A program made the position numbers and the translations under genes. A stretch of DNA of 32,850 nt from JBFGCM01 sp041581135. GTDB lineage: Bacteria > Actinomycetota > Acidimicrobiia > Spongiisociales > UBA5794. The notes beneath the pieces are model-generated. The model made no database searches. It saw only the letters and a list, made by a program, of their open reading frames with translations, and was not told the DNA's origin. Location of the stretch: NCBI GenBank assembly GCA_041581135.1, contig JBFGCM010000036.1, forward strand, positions 1 through 32,850, given 5' to 3'. Positions within the stretch are counted from its first letter, which is position 1; every line of letters begins with the position of its first letter. Below are positions 22,839-31,183 of this stretch, piece after piece.

Positions 22839-22844
22839 AATCTA
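22839..22844 (-). promoter_or_regulatory. -10 hexamer TAGATT (minus strand) for the HhH-GPD gene
   Basis: On the minus strand TAGATT lies 26 bases before GTG 22812, leaving a ~20-base leader that holds GGAGAG. The acyltransferase promoter sits 18 bases away on the other strand. Confidence 0.4.
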
Positions 22845-22862
22845 GTGGCCGCCCCGGAAGGG

Positions 22863-22868
22863 TATCGT
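22863..22868 (+). promoter_or_regulatory. -10 hexamer TATCGT, near-leaderless start
   Basis: TATCGT ends eight bases before ATG 22877; no Shine-Dalgarno sequence is present, so a leaderless or near-leaderless mRNA is likely. Confidence 0.5.
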
Positions 22869-22876
22869 GGCGGCCG

Positions 22877-24211
22877 ATGACACCGCACCCTGCACGTGAA
22901 CCGATGAGCCGAGTCGACGCGGCCTGGTTCCGCATGGACAGCTCGGCAAATCGGATGGTGATCACCGGGTTCTTCGATTTCGAGGAGCATCTCGACCTGG
23001 ATCAGTTCAAGAAGGAGCTGGACGAGCGGCTCCGCCCGTTCGAGCGCTTCCATCGACGGGTCGTCGATCCGGGTGGCTCGCTGCGGCTGCCCTACTGGGA
23101 AGACATCTCCGATTTCGACATCGACGAGCACGTGTCGGTCGTCGAGGACCACACCGGGCACCTGCCAGAGACCATGGCAGAGCTGGCCCCGCTGCCCTTC
23201 GACCCGGCTCGACCGATGTGGCACGCCCATGTGCTGCAACGGGACACGGGATCGTTCGTCTTCTTCCGTATCCACCACAGCATCGGTGACGGGCAGGCGC
23301 TGGTGCACGTGCTGCTCTCCCTGTGCGAGGAAGCGGCCCCGATGGAACACCGCGAGGCCGAGCGGCGCCGTGACCCGAAATGGGCGGGCGCGCCGGCCAC
23401 CGAACCACCGGAACCCGCACCGCTGGACGTCGTCAAACGCGTCGTCTCCGCCCCGTCCACATGGGCGCGGACCCTGTGGCGCAACCTGTCACGAGCGTTC
23501 GTCTTGCTACGGCTGCTCGTCCTCCCCCCGGATTCGGACACCGTGCTGCGCGGCAAGCTCGGCGTTGCCAAGGCCTATGGCTGGTCGGACGTCTACCCGG
23601 TGGCCAAGGTGCGGGCCATCGCCGCCGAGGCCGGCGCCACCATCAATGACGTCCTCATCTCGGCCATGAGCGGGGCGCTGGCTCGCTATGCCGCAGATCG
23701 CGGGACTCCCGTAGGAGCACGCGAACTCAAGGCCATGGTCCCGGTCGACGTGCGTCCCAAGGACGTCGTGCCGGACATGGGCAACCGATTCGGGCTGGTG
23801 ATACTCACCCTTCCGGTGTCCGTCGGTGATCCGAAGGCGCGACTCGCAGAGATGAAGCAGCGCATGGACGCCATCAAGCGGCGACCGGAGGCCGGCGTCG
23901 GCTTCGGCGTGGTGAAGCTGCTCGGGTTCATCCCGCGCGGTGTCGAGAAGCTGCTCGTGCGGTTCTTCTCGGCCAAGGCATCAGTGATCATGACCAATGT
24001 CATCGGCCCCCGCCTTGCCCAGCAGCTCGCCGGAACCCGGGTCCGTCGAGTGATGGTCTTCGTGCCCCAATCGGGACGCGTCGGTCTCGGGGTGAGCATC
24101 TTCAGCTACGACGGCGGCATCCAGGTGGGCGTGATGAGCGACGCCGGCCTCACCCCGGACCCGGAGCGGATCGCCGACCTCTTCCACCAGGAACTCGAAG
24201 CGCTCGGCTGA
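22877..24211 (+). CDS. Wax ester synthase / diacylglycerol acyltransferase (WS/DGAT)
   Basis: A 444-residue acyltransferase. The catalytic HHxxxDG motif is HHSIGDG at residues 133-139. Further family blocks are LPFDPARPMWHAHVL before it, and in the C-terminal half MVPVDVRP, MGNRFGLVILTLPV, IMTNVIGPRL and YDGGIQVGVMSD. The enzyme joins a fatty acyl-CoA to a long-chain alcohol or to diacylglycerol, making wax esters or triacylglycerol stored at the membrane. Lipid storage is common in actinobacteria. Some family members are inactive or use other alcohols, so the product is inferred. The upstream open frame (from 22586) is antisense to the HhH-GPD gene and is not used. Confidence 0.92.
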   Translation: MTPHPAREPMSRVDAAWFRMDSSANRMVITGFFDFEEHLDLDQFKKELDERLRPFERFHRRVVDPGGSLRLPYWEDISDFDIDEHVSVVEDHTGHLPETMAELAPLPFDPARPMWHAHVLQRDTGSFVFFRIHHSIGDGQALVHVLLSLCEEAAPMEHREAERRRDPKWAGAPATEPPEPAPLDVVKRVVSAPSTWARTLWRNLSRAFVLLRLLVLPPDSDTVLRGKLGVAKAYGWSDVYPVAKVRAIAAEAGATINDVLISAMSGALARYAADRGTPVGARELKAMVPVDVRPKDVVPDMGNRFGLVILTLPVSVGDPKARLAEMKQRMDAIKRRPEAGVGFGVVKLLGFIPRGVEKLLVRFFSAKASVIMTNVIGPRLAQQLAGTRVRRVMVFVPQSGRVGLGVSIFSYDGGIQVGVMSDAGLTPDPERIADLFHQELEALG

Positions 24212-24214
24212 TCC

Positions 24215-24679
24215 TCAACCGTCGAGCCCCTTGGCGATGAGAAAGCCTCTGGCACGTTCGGTCAGCTCGTACCGTTCGACCAGCTCCCAGAACTCCGGGC
24301 TGTGGTCCGGCACGGTGAGGTGAGCCAGCTCGTGCACGATGACGTAGTCGACGACCCATCGTGGGAACGCGGCGACGCGTCGGGAGATTCGTACTCGTTT
24401 GGTCGCGGGCGTGCACGATCCCCAGCGGGTCCGCTGGTTGCTCACCCACCTGATCTCGGTGGGGCGCTCCAGCCCATAGCGACTACTCAGCGTCGCCGCC
24501 CGACGTGTCAGGTCGAGGTTGGCGCTGGGCTCCTCGAAACGACGTCGCATCTCCTCCACCCAATGTGCCTCTTCGGTAGCGGACATGGTGGCCGGAATGG
24601 AGAGGCGCACGGTGCCGTCGACCTTGCGGGCCTCGACCGTCTTGCGCCGACGCGTGCTGCGGATGACCTCGACGTTCAT
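24215..24679 (-). CDS. YgjP-like (M48/DUF45-type) metallopeptidase
   Basis: A 154-residue protein of the YgjP/DUF45 family. The zinc motif is HELAHL at 116-121 with a third ligand H126 in VPDHSPEFW. The segment before it, RWGSCTPATKRVRISRR, is the family's other hallmark. These are thought to be small cytoplasmic zinc proteases or related hydrolases; the biological substrate is unknown. Its stop lies three bases from the stop of the convergent acyltransferase. ATG 24679 follows a -10 hexamer by nine bases. Confidence 0.88.
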   Translation of the reverse strand: MNVEVIRSTRRRKTVEARKVDGTVRLSIPATMSATEEAHWVEEMRRRFEEPSANLDLTRRAATLSSRYGLERPTEIRWVSNQRTRWGSCTPATKRVRISRRVAAFPRWVVDYVIVHELAHLTVPDHSPEFWELVERYELTERARGFLIAKGLDG

Positions 24680-24689
24680 GAGCGGCGGA

Positions 24690-24695
24690 ATCGTA
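24690..24695 (-). promoter_or_regulatory. -10 hexamer TACGAT (minus strand)
   Basis: On the minus strand TACGAT ends ten bases before the ATG at 24679 is read (nine to ten base spacer), giving a very short or no leader for the metallopeptidase gene. Confidence 0.4.
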
Positions 24696-24722
24696 GCCGC
24701 ACCGGAACAGCACGCCGCCGCC

Positions 24723-24728
24723 TAACGT
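24723..24728 (+). promoter_or_regulatory. -10 hexamer TAACGT for msrB
   Basis: TAACGT lies 22 bases before ATG 24751, leaving a short leader that contains GAGGAGG at 24738-24744. Confidence 0.45.
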
Positions 24729-24750
24729 TCCCACTCCGAGGAGGATGCAC

Positions 24751-25143
24751 ATGATCGACAAGACCGAGGAGCAATGGCGCATTGAGTTGACGCCGCTGCA
24801 GTATCACGTGTTGCGGGAGGCCGGCACCGAGCGTCCGTTCTCCGGCGAGTACGTGGACGAGAAGCGGCCAGGGGTCTACTCCTGCGCCGGCTGTGGTGCG
24901 GAGCTGTTCCGCTCGGACACCAAATACGACTCTCGGAGCGGGTGGCCCAGCTTCACCGCTCCGACGAGTGACGCCAGCGTGGTCACGACGGAGGATCGCA
25001 GCCACGGCATGGTGCGCACCGAGGTGACGTGCGCGTCGTGTGGCGGACACCTGGGGCACGTGTTCGACGATGGCCCGGGACCGACCGGACTCCGCTACTG
25101 CATGAACTCTGCAGCGCTGCAGCTCGAGCCGGACGAAACCTGA
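24751..25143 (+). CDS. msrB: Peptide-methionine (R)-S-oxide reductase MsrB
   Basis: A 130-residue cytoplasmic MsrB. Two CxxC pairs (CAGC near 45-48 and CASC near 94-97) bind structural zinc. SRSGWPSF, HLGHVFDDGP and the catalytic RYCMNSAAL with nucleophile C117 are all present. It reduces methionine-R-sulfoxide in oxidised proteins using thioredoxin. The catalytic residue is an ordinary Cys (TGC), unlike the selenocysteine forms known in some species. GAGGAGG six bases before ATG 24751 fixes the start; ATG 24745 lies too close to that site. The DUF2007 gene follows after four bases. Confidence 0.95.
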   Translation: MIDKTEEQWRIELTPLQYHVLREAGTERPFSGEYVDEKRPGVYSCAGCGAELFRSDTKYDSRSGWPSFTAPTSDASVVTTEDRSHGMVRTEVTCASCGGHLGHVFDDGPGPTGLRYCMNSAALQLEPDET

Positions 25144-25147
25144 CGCC

Positions 25148-25480
25148 GTGGAGCGGGTCGTGGTAGCCACGTTCGCCCAGCGGATGGAGGCCGAGGTTGC
25201 CCGGTCGCTGCTCGAAACCGCCGGGATCGACGCCTGGATCCACGCCGACGACCTCGCCGGCATGCTTCCGCTCATGGGCACCACCAGTGGGGGAGTGACG
25301 GTGCTCGTCGGTGAGGAAGACGTTGCCGACGCCGTGGGAGTGCTCGGCGACCTGGCTGATGCCGATGCGGCGTCGCCTCGCCCGGTACCGTCGACCCCGA
25401 CGTCGCGCTATGTGCTCTACATCGCCGCCGGTGCCCTGGGCTTCGTTGCGTTCTTCGTGCTGGCGGTGTTGACGTCCTAG
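25148..25480 (+). CDS. DUF2007-domain protein with C-terminal membrane helix
   Basis: A 110-residue protein starting at GTG four bases after msrB, so cotranscribed. Residues ~1-70 match DUF2007, a small ferredoxin-like fold (ERVVVATFAQRMEAEVARSL, then GIDAWIHADD and VTVLVGEEDVADAVGVL) thought to resemble the ligand-sensing end of PII-related proteins. After a Pro/Thr linker, residues ~88-108 form one transmembrane helix (YVLYIAAGALGFVAFFVLAV). The function is unknown. Its stop is four bases from that of the convergent nucleoside hydrolase. Confidence 0.82.
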   Translation: MERVVVATFAQRMEAEVARSLLETAGIDAWIHADDLAGMLPLMGTTSGGVTVLVGEEDVADAVGVLGDLADADAASPRPVPSTPTSRYVLYIAAGALGFVAFFVLAVLTS

Positions 25481-25484
25481 CGAC

Positions 25485-26420
25485 TCAGAGGCTGGCGAGC
25501 CGAGCTGTGATCAGCGCGAAGAGCGCATCTGCATCCACTTGGTTCATCACCATCGCATTGACCTCGCGGCCGGTGACCCCCCACCAGTCGATCACGGTCA
25601 TGCCCATGGTCAGCTCGGAAGCGGTCTCGATCTGCACGTTGCACGGCCGCCCGGTGAAGAGCGCGGGATCGAGGAGGTAGCCGATCACGCACGGGTCATG
25701 CAGGGGTGCACCCGCACTGCCGTACTTCTCCATGTCGTAGCGATCGAAGAAGTCCAGCATTCCCCACACCGCATCGCCCACAGCGGAGGCGAGAGCCCGG
25801 AACGCCGCCAGACGTTCCGGCGTGACCAATGCCCGGTGGGTGACATCCAGGGGCATCATGACGATCGGGACGCCGCTGGCGAACACGATGGAGGCGGCGT
25901 GGGGATCGACGTAGATGTTGAACTCGGCGGCCGGGGTCACGTTGCCGCCTTCGAAGCAGCCACCGCCCATCAGCACGATCTCGCGGATCTTCGACGCCAC
26001 GGCGGGCTGCCGCGCCAAGGCCAATCCAACGTTCGTCAGTGGACCAAGCGGACACAGGGTGACACTCCGGTCGGCGGCATCCATGAGCGTGGCGACCAGC
26101 CAGTCCACGGCATGCTCGGGCTGTGGTGCAGTCGTCGGGGGCGGCAGGTTGGCTCCGTCGAGACCGGTCACGCCGTGCACGTACTCGGCTGTGACCAACG
26201 TTCGCACCAACGGACGCTCACATCCGGCATAGACGCCCACGTCCGTCCTTCCGGCCAACTCGCAGATGCTGAGGGCGTTGCGCGTGGTCAGCGGCAACGG
26301 CACGTTGCCGGCCACCGTCGTGATGCCCAAGACGTCTAACTCGGGTGAGGCCAGTGCCGTCAGCAGGGCTACGGCATCGTCTTGGCCGGGGTCGGTGTCG
26401 ATGACGACCGGTCGGGGCAT
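25485..26420 (-). CDS. Inosine-uridine-type nucleoside hydrolase
   Basis: A 311-residue enzyme of the IU-nucleoside hydrolase family. The N-terminal Asp cluster DTDPGQDDA supplies calcium ligands D10, D14 and D15; LCPLGPLTNVGLAL and AAEFNIYVDPHAA, and a late LHDPC, complete the metal and ribose site. It splits ribonucleosides into free base and ribose in the cytoplasm. It follows the ribokinase gene by nine bases in one minus-strand operon, which gives a pathway: base is released and ribose is phosphorylated. The base could feed the pyrimidine catabolic genes 5 kb away; base preference cannot be read from the sequence. Confidence 0.93.
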   Translation of the reverse strand: MPRPVVIDTDPGQDDAVALLTALASPELDVLGITTVAGNVPLPLTTRNALSICELAGRTDVGVYAGCERPLVRTLVTAEYVHGVTGLDGANLPPPTTAPQPEHAVDWLVATLMDAADRSVTLCPLGPLTNVGLALARQPAVASKIREIVLMGGGCFEGGNVTPAAEFNIYVDPHAASIVFASGVPIVMMPLDVTHRALVTPERLAAFRALASAVGDAVWGMLDFFDRYDMEKYGSAGAPLHDPCVIGYLLDPALFTGRPCNVQIETASELTMGMTVIDWWGVTGREVNAMVMNQVDADALFALITARLASL

Positions 26421-26429
26421 GGCGGGAAC

Positions 26430-27308
26430 CTAGCCGAGCAGGGCGGCCACGGCCCTCGGGCCGGGAAGGGACGGTTGGGCTCCAAGGGTGGTCGTGGCAG
26501 CCGCCCCGGCCGCCACCGCATACCGAACGGCAATCTCGATGTCGTCGCCGACGGCGATGCGCGTCGCCAGGGCGCCGCAGAAGGCGTCACCGGCGGCGGT
26601 CGTGTCCACCGGCGTCACCTGCGGCGCACCGATGTGCACGGCTTGACCGGCGCGGGCGACGATTGCGCCCTCCGAGCCGAGCGTCACGACCAGAGTCGTA
26701 CCGAGCTGCGACGCCAGGTCGGCCAGCTCGGGCGTCTCGGCGCCGTCGTCGAACAACGCCGCCAGCTCCGAACGGTTGGGCACCAGCACATCGACAGCGG
26801 CCATGTCGGGCACGGACCGGGCGGGAGCGGGGTTGAGGACGAAGGTGCCCGTGGTGAGGGCGGCCGCACGCATGACGGATTCGAGCGGCACTTCGAGCTG
26901 TGCCAGGACGACACGAGCCGATGCGATGAGCGTGGCGGCGGCATCGATGTCGTCTGGCTCGAGCCGGCCGTTGGCGCCTGGACTCACGGTGATGGCGTTC
27001 TCCCCATCGGCATCGACGACGATGGCGGCGGCCCCCGTCGGCACCCCTTCGGTCTGGCGGAGATGGGTGAGGTCGACTCCTTCGGCCGCCAGCAGGTCGC
27101 GGAGTGCAGCGCCGGGAGCGTCATCGCCCAGCCGTCCCACGAAGGCGACCTCGGCCCCGAGCCGGGCGGCCGCCACCGCCTGGTTCGCCCCCTTCCCGCC
27201 GGCGGTGGTGAACCAATCGCCCCCAAGCACCGTCTCGCCGGGCCGGGGTATGCGGGCAGCCGGGAACACGAGGTCCTGGTTGATGCTCCCCACGACGACG
27301 ATGTCCAT
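26430..27308 (-). CDS. rbsK: Ribokinase (PfkB family)
   Basis: A 292-residue sugar kinase. The N-terminal VVVGSINQDLVF, GGKGANQAVAAARLG (37-51) and the C-terminal DTTAAGDAFCGAL with catalytic D241 are diagnostic of ribokinase within the PfkB family. It phosphorylates ribose at O5 with ATP. Coupled to the nucleoside hydrolase gene, it would use ribose released from nucleosides. The promoter is a -10 hexamer at 27319-27324, only 37 bases from the divergent hypothetical gene. Confidence 0.92.
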   Translation of the reverse strand: MDIVVVGSINQDLVFPAARIPRPGETVLGGDWFTTAGGKGANQAVAAARLGAEVAFVGRLGDDAPGAALRDLLAAEGVDLTHLRQTEGVPTGAAAIVVDADGENAITVSPGANGRLEPDDIDAAATLIASARVVLAQLEVPLESVMRAAALTTGTFVLNPAPARSVPDMAAVDVLVPNRSELAALFDDGAETPELADLASQLGTTLVVTLGSEGAIVARAGQAVHIGAPQVTPVDTTAAGDAFCGALATRIAVGDDIEIAVRYAVAAGAAATTTLGAQPSLPGPRAVAALLG

Positions 27309-27318
27309 GCTCCAGTGA

Positions 27319-27324
27319 ACGCTA
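27319..27324 (-). promoter_or_regulatory. -10 hexamer TAGCGT (minus strand) for rbsK operon
   Basis: On the minus strand TAGCGT ends ten bases before ATG 27308. The mRNA would start within a few bases of the start codon. Confidence 0.45.
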
Positions 27325-27345
27325 CCTGGTGCTTTACTGCGAGGG

Positions 27346-28233
27346 ATGACCCAGAGGTTCGAAGAACGTCCCAGCCGTCAGGAGCACGTCTCCGACTTGG
27401 AGCTTCCCCACGAGCGGGCCCACACCCCGAGGCGCCGGCTCTCCATGGAGCAGCTCGACCGCGTCATCCGCCGGGCGGTGGAGCTGCAGCTCGAAGACGA
27501 TCTCGGGTTCGAGCAGCTGGACGAGGCCACCGTGACCCGGGTGGCCGCCGAGATCGGGATCGACCCCGCCCATGTCAAGCGCGCCATTGCGGAGACCCGG
27601 GCGGTCCCGCAGCCGGAGTCAGACGGCATCTGGGACCGCGTCTTGGTGCCCGTCGCGATGTCCGAATCCCGCACCGTGAATTCGGCACCGCGCGAGGTCG
27701 AGGACGCCGTGGTCGAGTGGATGCGCCGGCAGCAGGGAATGCGGATGCGGCGGCGAGTACCGGATGGAGCGGTCTGGGAGAAGGACTCCCACCTGATCAC
27801 GGCGGTGCGAATGGGCCTGGGGATGGGGCGTGGCGATCGGGCGCTTCGCTCGGCACGGGAGGTCACCCACCGCGTCCAACCGGCGTCGGACGCCGATCAG
27901 GTGGTCTCCCTGGAGGCCGACGCCTCGAACGCGAGAGCGATCGGGCTGGGCTTGCTCGGCGCCGGGGTGGTGGCCGCCGGTGTCGGCACGGGTCTCGCTG
28001 CCGCCACCGGCGATGGCCTCCAGGCCGTCGAGGCCGTCGCCGCCGGCCTCGGCCTCGCCACCTACTCCTCAGCGGTGGTTGCCGGCGTCAAACTGTGGGG
28101 ACGACGCATTCGAGATGCGTTGGGACGCGCCCTCGACGGCATCACCCATCCCGAGTTGGGACGCGATACCCCAACCGGGTTCGAACGCCTTCGTCATGAG
28201 CTCGGCTCGTGGAGGCGTCACCGCCCGTTGTGA
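27346..28233 (+). CDS. Hypothetical two-TM membrane protein
   Basis: A 295-residue protein I do not recognise. Residues ~1-32 are charged and likely disordered. Residues ~33-85 are helical (LSMEQLDRVIRRAVELQLE, then ATVTRVAAEIGIDPAHVKRA) and look like a small DNA- or protein-binding helical unit. A middle soluble part (95-190) is followed by two hydrophobic helices, ~198-221 and ~226-250, in a Gly/Ala-rich hairpin, and a basic tail. The topology suggests a membrane-anchored cytoplasmic domain. It is divergent from rbsK; its last 16 bases overlap the end of the convergent enoyl-CoA hydratase gene. Confidence 0.75.
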   Translation: MTQRFEERPSRQEHVSDLELPHERAHTPRRRLSMEQLDRVIRRAVELQLEDDLGFEQLDEATVTRVAAEIGIDPAHVKRAIAETRAVPQPESDGIWDRVLVPVAMSESRTVNSAPREVEDAVVEWMRRQQGMRMRRRVPDGAVWEKDSHLITAVRMGLGMGRGDRALRSAREVTHRVQPASDADQVVSLEADASNARAIGLGLLGAGVVAAGVGTGLAAATGDGLQAVEAVAAGLGLATYSSAVVAGVKLWGRRIRDALGRALDGITHPELGRDTPTGFERLRHELGSWRRHRPL

Positions 28234-28898
28234 AGCGGGAGTTCAGCCGGAGCGCTCGCCCGCAGCCGTTCGATGACCGAGCCATACATGCCGGTCTTGA
28301 TCGCCCGCATCGTCCCCGGGTCTTTCGCTACGTGCTGCGAAGCGACCTCGACCGCACGATCCACCACCCGATGCTCCGGCACCGCCTCGTTGATGATGTT
28401 CCTCTCCACGGCTTCGATCCCTCCAAACCGACGGCCGGTGACCATCGCTTCGTTGGCGGCGCCTGGTGACAGCTTGGCCTGGATCAGTGCGGACATACCC
28501 GGCGTGAACGGAATCCCGATGTCGGCCTCGGGGAGGCACCAGAAGCCCCGGTCTTCGCGCATCACGGCGAGGTCGTGGGCCCCGGCCAGCATGGCGCCCG
28601 CCGCGAACGCGTGGCCGTTGATGGCGGCCACGGTCACCATGGGAAATGTCAGGATTCGTTCGTACAGGGCGTGGAGGGCGGCAAAGAAGGGGCCGGAGTC
28701 ATCGATCTCCTGGAGCCAGATGAGATCGAGCCCGTTCGAGTAGAACTTCTCCTCGCCCGTCGTGACGAGCGCGCGGGCGTCCCGTTCGATCTCGTCGAGT
28801 GAAGCGTCGAAGGCGGTCAGGAAGTCGCTGGTGAAACGATTCTCACCATTGCGCATGCGGAGTATCGCCACGGCCCCGATGCGGTCGACTTCGATCAT
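28218..28898 (-). CDS. Enoyl-CoA hydratase/isomerase family protein
   Basis: A 226-residue crotonase-fold protein. The oxyanion-hole segments are KFYSNGLDL (51-59) and GHAFAAGAMLAGAHDL (95-110); E124 in CLPEADIGIPF sits where a catalytic Glu of hydratases/isomerases is found, and the first catalytic Glu of hydratases is replaced. The pattern is closer to delta3-delta2-enoyl-CoA isomerases than to true hydratases. It is shorter than most members (~255 residues) at the C-terminus. GGAAGGGA precedes ATG 28898 by four bases; the longer open frame upstream is not family-like. It probably acts in fatty-acid oxidation. The stop overlaps the convergent hypothetical gene by 16 bases. Confidence 0.85.
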   Translation of the reverse strand: MIEVDRIGAVAILRMRNGENRFTSDFLTAFDASLDEIERDARALVTTGEEKFYSNGLDLIWLQEIDDSGPFFAALHALYERILTFPMVTVAAINGHAFAAGAMLAGAHDLAVMREDRGFWCLPEADIGIPFTPGMSALIQAKLSPGAANEAMVTGRRFGGIEAVERNIINEAVPEHRVVDRAVEVASQHVAKDPGTMRAIKTGMYGSVIERLRASAPAELPLHNGR

Positions 28899-28975
28899 GC
28901 GTTCCCTTCCACGTCGTGACGGGGAATGTATCAGGGTGCGCCCGAAGTCGTAGCGCCGATCGCGTGGCGCGACCG

Positions 28976-30610
28976 TCAGGCGAGGACGAGCCGCTCGATG
29001 GTCGTCGACAGCTGATGCACATCGAACGGTTTGGCCAGCACACCATCCATACCGGCGCTCAGGCACTCGGCCTGGGCTTCGTCGGCGTCCCCGGTCACGA
29101 GCCCGACGACCGGCACGGGGGGCTCGTCACCTCGCTCGGCTTCCCGGATGGCAGCGGTGGCCTCGAATCCGTCCAGGTCGGGCATGTCGACGTCCATGAG
29201 GATGAGGTCGAACCGGTAGTTCGTCACCTTGGCCACGGCTTCGACCCCTGATCCCACGGCGGTGACCGCGTGGCCTCGGATCTCGAGCATGCGGGTCGCC
29301 GTGATTCGGTTGGCGGGGCTGTCGTCGACGACGAGGATCTGGAGATGGCGACGGCGCTCCCGCAGCCAGTGCCGGGTGACAAGGGCGCCGAGGTCGACGG
29401 GTGCCGGGCCGCCGAGAACGACCTCGACCGCCGTCACGATGTCCGACGGTGGGAGCGGTCGGGTGAGGTAGCCGGCGATCTGGAGCCGGCGGCAGCGGGC
29501 GGCATCGCCCCGTTGTCCGATGCCGGGAATCACCACGAGGTGCATGCTGGACAATTCGGGATCTCGCCGGATGCGCTCTGCGGCCGTGAAGCTCGATGAG
29601 CGCATGTCGAGGATGGTGATGGCGTACGGGCGGTCTTGTTGCTTTGCGTGCTTCAGCATGTCGATGGCACTCTCGAGGTCGGCGGCTCCATCGGACTTCA
29701 TGCCACTCCTGGAAACGGCAGCGCCGACCGTGTCCCGGCTCGCTTGGCTGTCGGCAACGATGAGCACCGGCACCCCGGCCAGCTCCGACGGAGCCTCCGG
29801 GATGAGGTCGGTGACCGGTGTCGTGTCGATGGCGAGAGGAATCGACAGATGGAAGGTGCTGCCGGCGCCTACCGAGCTGTCGAGGTGAATCGACCCGCCC
29901 ATCAAGGAAACGAGTTGCGAGACGATGGAGAGGCCGAGGCCTGTGCCCGACTCGGGTCGGGTTCGGGTATCGCCGCCCTGCGCATACGGCTCGAAGATGC
30001 GGGCCTGTTCCTCGGGAGAGATGCCGGGTCCGGTATCTGCAACGCTGATGCGGACCGCCACCTCGTTGTCATCGAGATGGGCGTCGAGCTCGGAGTCCAC
30101 CTCGAGACTCACCGTCACTCCACCTACTTTGGTGAACTTGACCGCGTTGCCCACCACGTTGGTGATGACCTGCCGCAGCCGACCCGGGTCGGCCACCACC
30201 CGATCCGGCACGTCGGCATCCACGTGGAGGCCGAGGGTGAGACCCTTCACCCCGGCTCTCGCCGTCAACGCCGCGATCGTGTCCCGCAGGTTGTCCCGCA
30301 GGCTGAAGGGAAGCTCCTCGAGCTCCAGGCGACCCGACTCGATCTTCGAGGCATCGAGTAGGTCGTTGACGAGCGTCAGCAACGTGTCGGCCCCAGAGAC
30401 GACGATCTCCAGGTACTCGCGTTGCTCTGGCGTCAATCGGGTATCCAGCGTGATCTGCGCCATTCCGAGAATGCCGCTCAGTTCGGTGCGAATCTCGTGG
30501 CTGACCGATGCGAGGAGCGCGGACTTCGCCGCGTTGGCGGCCTCTGCGGAGGCCAACCTGGCGCGCAGTTCCTCATCCGCGTCGAGCTCTTGGGGTAGTT
30601 GGGTCGTCAT
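28976..30610 (-). CDS. Soluble hybrid sensor histidine kinase with two receiver domains
   Basis: A 544-residue cytoplasmic kinase without a membrane segment or recognisable sensor. Domains: a short coiled-coil-like helix (12-35), HisKA with H38 in SVSHEIRTELSGI (the usual Pro after RT is Glu), HATPase with N151/N155, DTGPG (192-196) and GTGLGLS (222-228), a degenerate receiver (~281-400, Asp D335), and a full receiver (~425-542) with D429/D430, phosphoacceptor D473 and K527. It should autophosphorylate and pass phosphate to the last receiver; an output partner is not in the window. ATG 30610 is chosen; GTG 30679 would add 23 residues. Confidence 0.9.
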   Translation of the reverse strand: MTTQLPQELDADEELRARLASAEAANAAKSALLASVSHEIRTELSGILGMAQITLDTRLTPEQREYLEIVVSGADTLLTLVNDLLDASKIESGRLELEELPFSLRDNLRDTIAALTARAGVKGLTLGLHVDADVPDRVVADPGRLRQVITNVVGNAVKFTKVGGVTVSLEVDSELDAHLDDNEVAVRISVADTGPGISPEEQARIFEPYAQGGDTRTRPESGTGLGLSIVSQLVSLMGGSIHLDSSVGAGSTFHLSIPLAIDTTPVTDLIPEAPSELAGVPVLIVADSQASRDTVGAAVSRSGMKSDGAADLESAIDMLKHAKQQDRPYAITILDMRSSSFTAAERIRRDPELSSMHLVVIPGIGQRGDAARCRRLQIAGYLTRPLPPSDIVTAVEVVLGGPAPVDLGALVTRHWLRERRRHLQILVVDDSPANRITATRMLEIRGHAVTAVGSGVEAVAKVTNYRFDLILMDVDMPDLDGFEATAAIREAERGDEPPVPVVGLVTGDADEAQAECLSAGMDGVLAKPFDVHQLSTTIERLVLA

Positions 30611-30807
30611 CCGATCCGCATTTGGGCGCTGAATAGGCGTATCGGTAGAGGATTGTGCTGAGTTGAGCCGGATTCGCACCGCGCACTAGTCACCGCCGTC
30701 CAGCGAGGCTGCGGCCGCTCACGTCGGAAGCACCGGACCGCCGATGTTCCGGGCCGTGGGTGCTGCTACCGAGAGCCCTGATCATTGCCTCAGTGCTCAG
30801 TCGTCGG

Positions 30808-30813
30808 TACAGT
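30808..30813 (+). promoter_or_regulatory. -10 hexamer TACAGT
   Basis: TACAGT ends nine bases before GTG 30823, so the transcript would have almost no leader. Confidence 0.45.
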
Positions 30814-30822
30814 TTGGTCACT

Positions 30823-31173
30823 GTGACGAAATCAGCCGACCGCCGGTGTCGATGGTGTGGGGTGGTGTTCCGGGCCGAGGAGGGCCCGGGGCGGCCTCGT
30901 CGGTATTGCCGCAGATCGCACCGACAGCGCCACTACGAGGCACAGCGGGCGGCGGCCCGCCTCGGCTTGCGGGCCGGTGAGGTGCTCCTATCGGGCGCCG
31001 AACTCGATGCGCTTCGTGACGCCCAGTTTCGTCTCCACGCCGCGCTCGAGGATGCCCGACACGACCTGGGCCGTACCCCCACGCTGGAGGAGTACGCCGA
31101 GGCCTACCTCCACGTGCTGGAACCGGCGTTGGCCGTGGCCTCCTTGCGGTTGGAACCACGAGCCATCGGCTGA
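30823..31173 (+). CDS. Small Cys-rich (zinc-finger-like) protein
   Basis: A 116-residue protein. The N-terminus has CRWCGVVFRAEEG, then RRYCRRSHRQRHYE: CxxC followed ~15 residues later by CxxxH, a pattern suggestive of a treble-clef zinc knuckle of the kind seen in small actinobacterial proteins. The remainder is helical and ends LEPRAIG. It is basic near the finger, so nucleic-acid binding is possible. No family is firmly assigned. GTG 30823 is chosen from the -10 position; the frame is open back to 30760 but without support. Confidence 0.7.
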   Translation: MTKSADRRCRWCGVVFRAEEGPGRPRRYCRRSHRQRHYEAQRAAARLGLRAGEVLLSGAELDALRDAQFRLHAALEDARHDLGRTPTLEEYAEAYLHVLEPALAVASLRLEPRAIG

Positions 31174-31183
31174 GGACTGCCGA

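Noticed and set aside
26382..28199. 605-codon plus-strand frame over rbsK
   Set aside because: Antisense to ribokinase and overlapping the hypothetical gene in another frame; composition is not protein-like.
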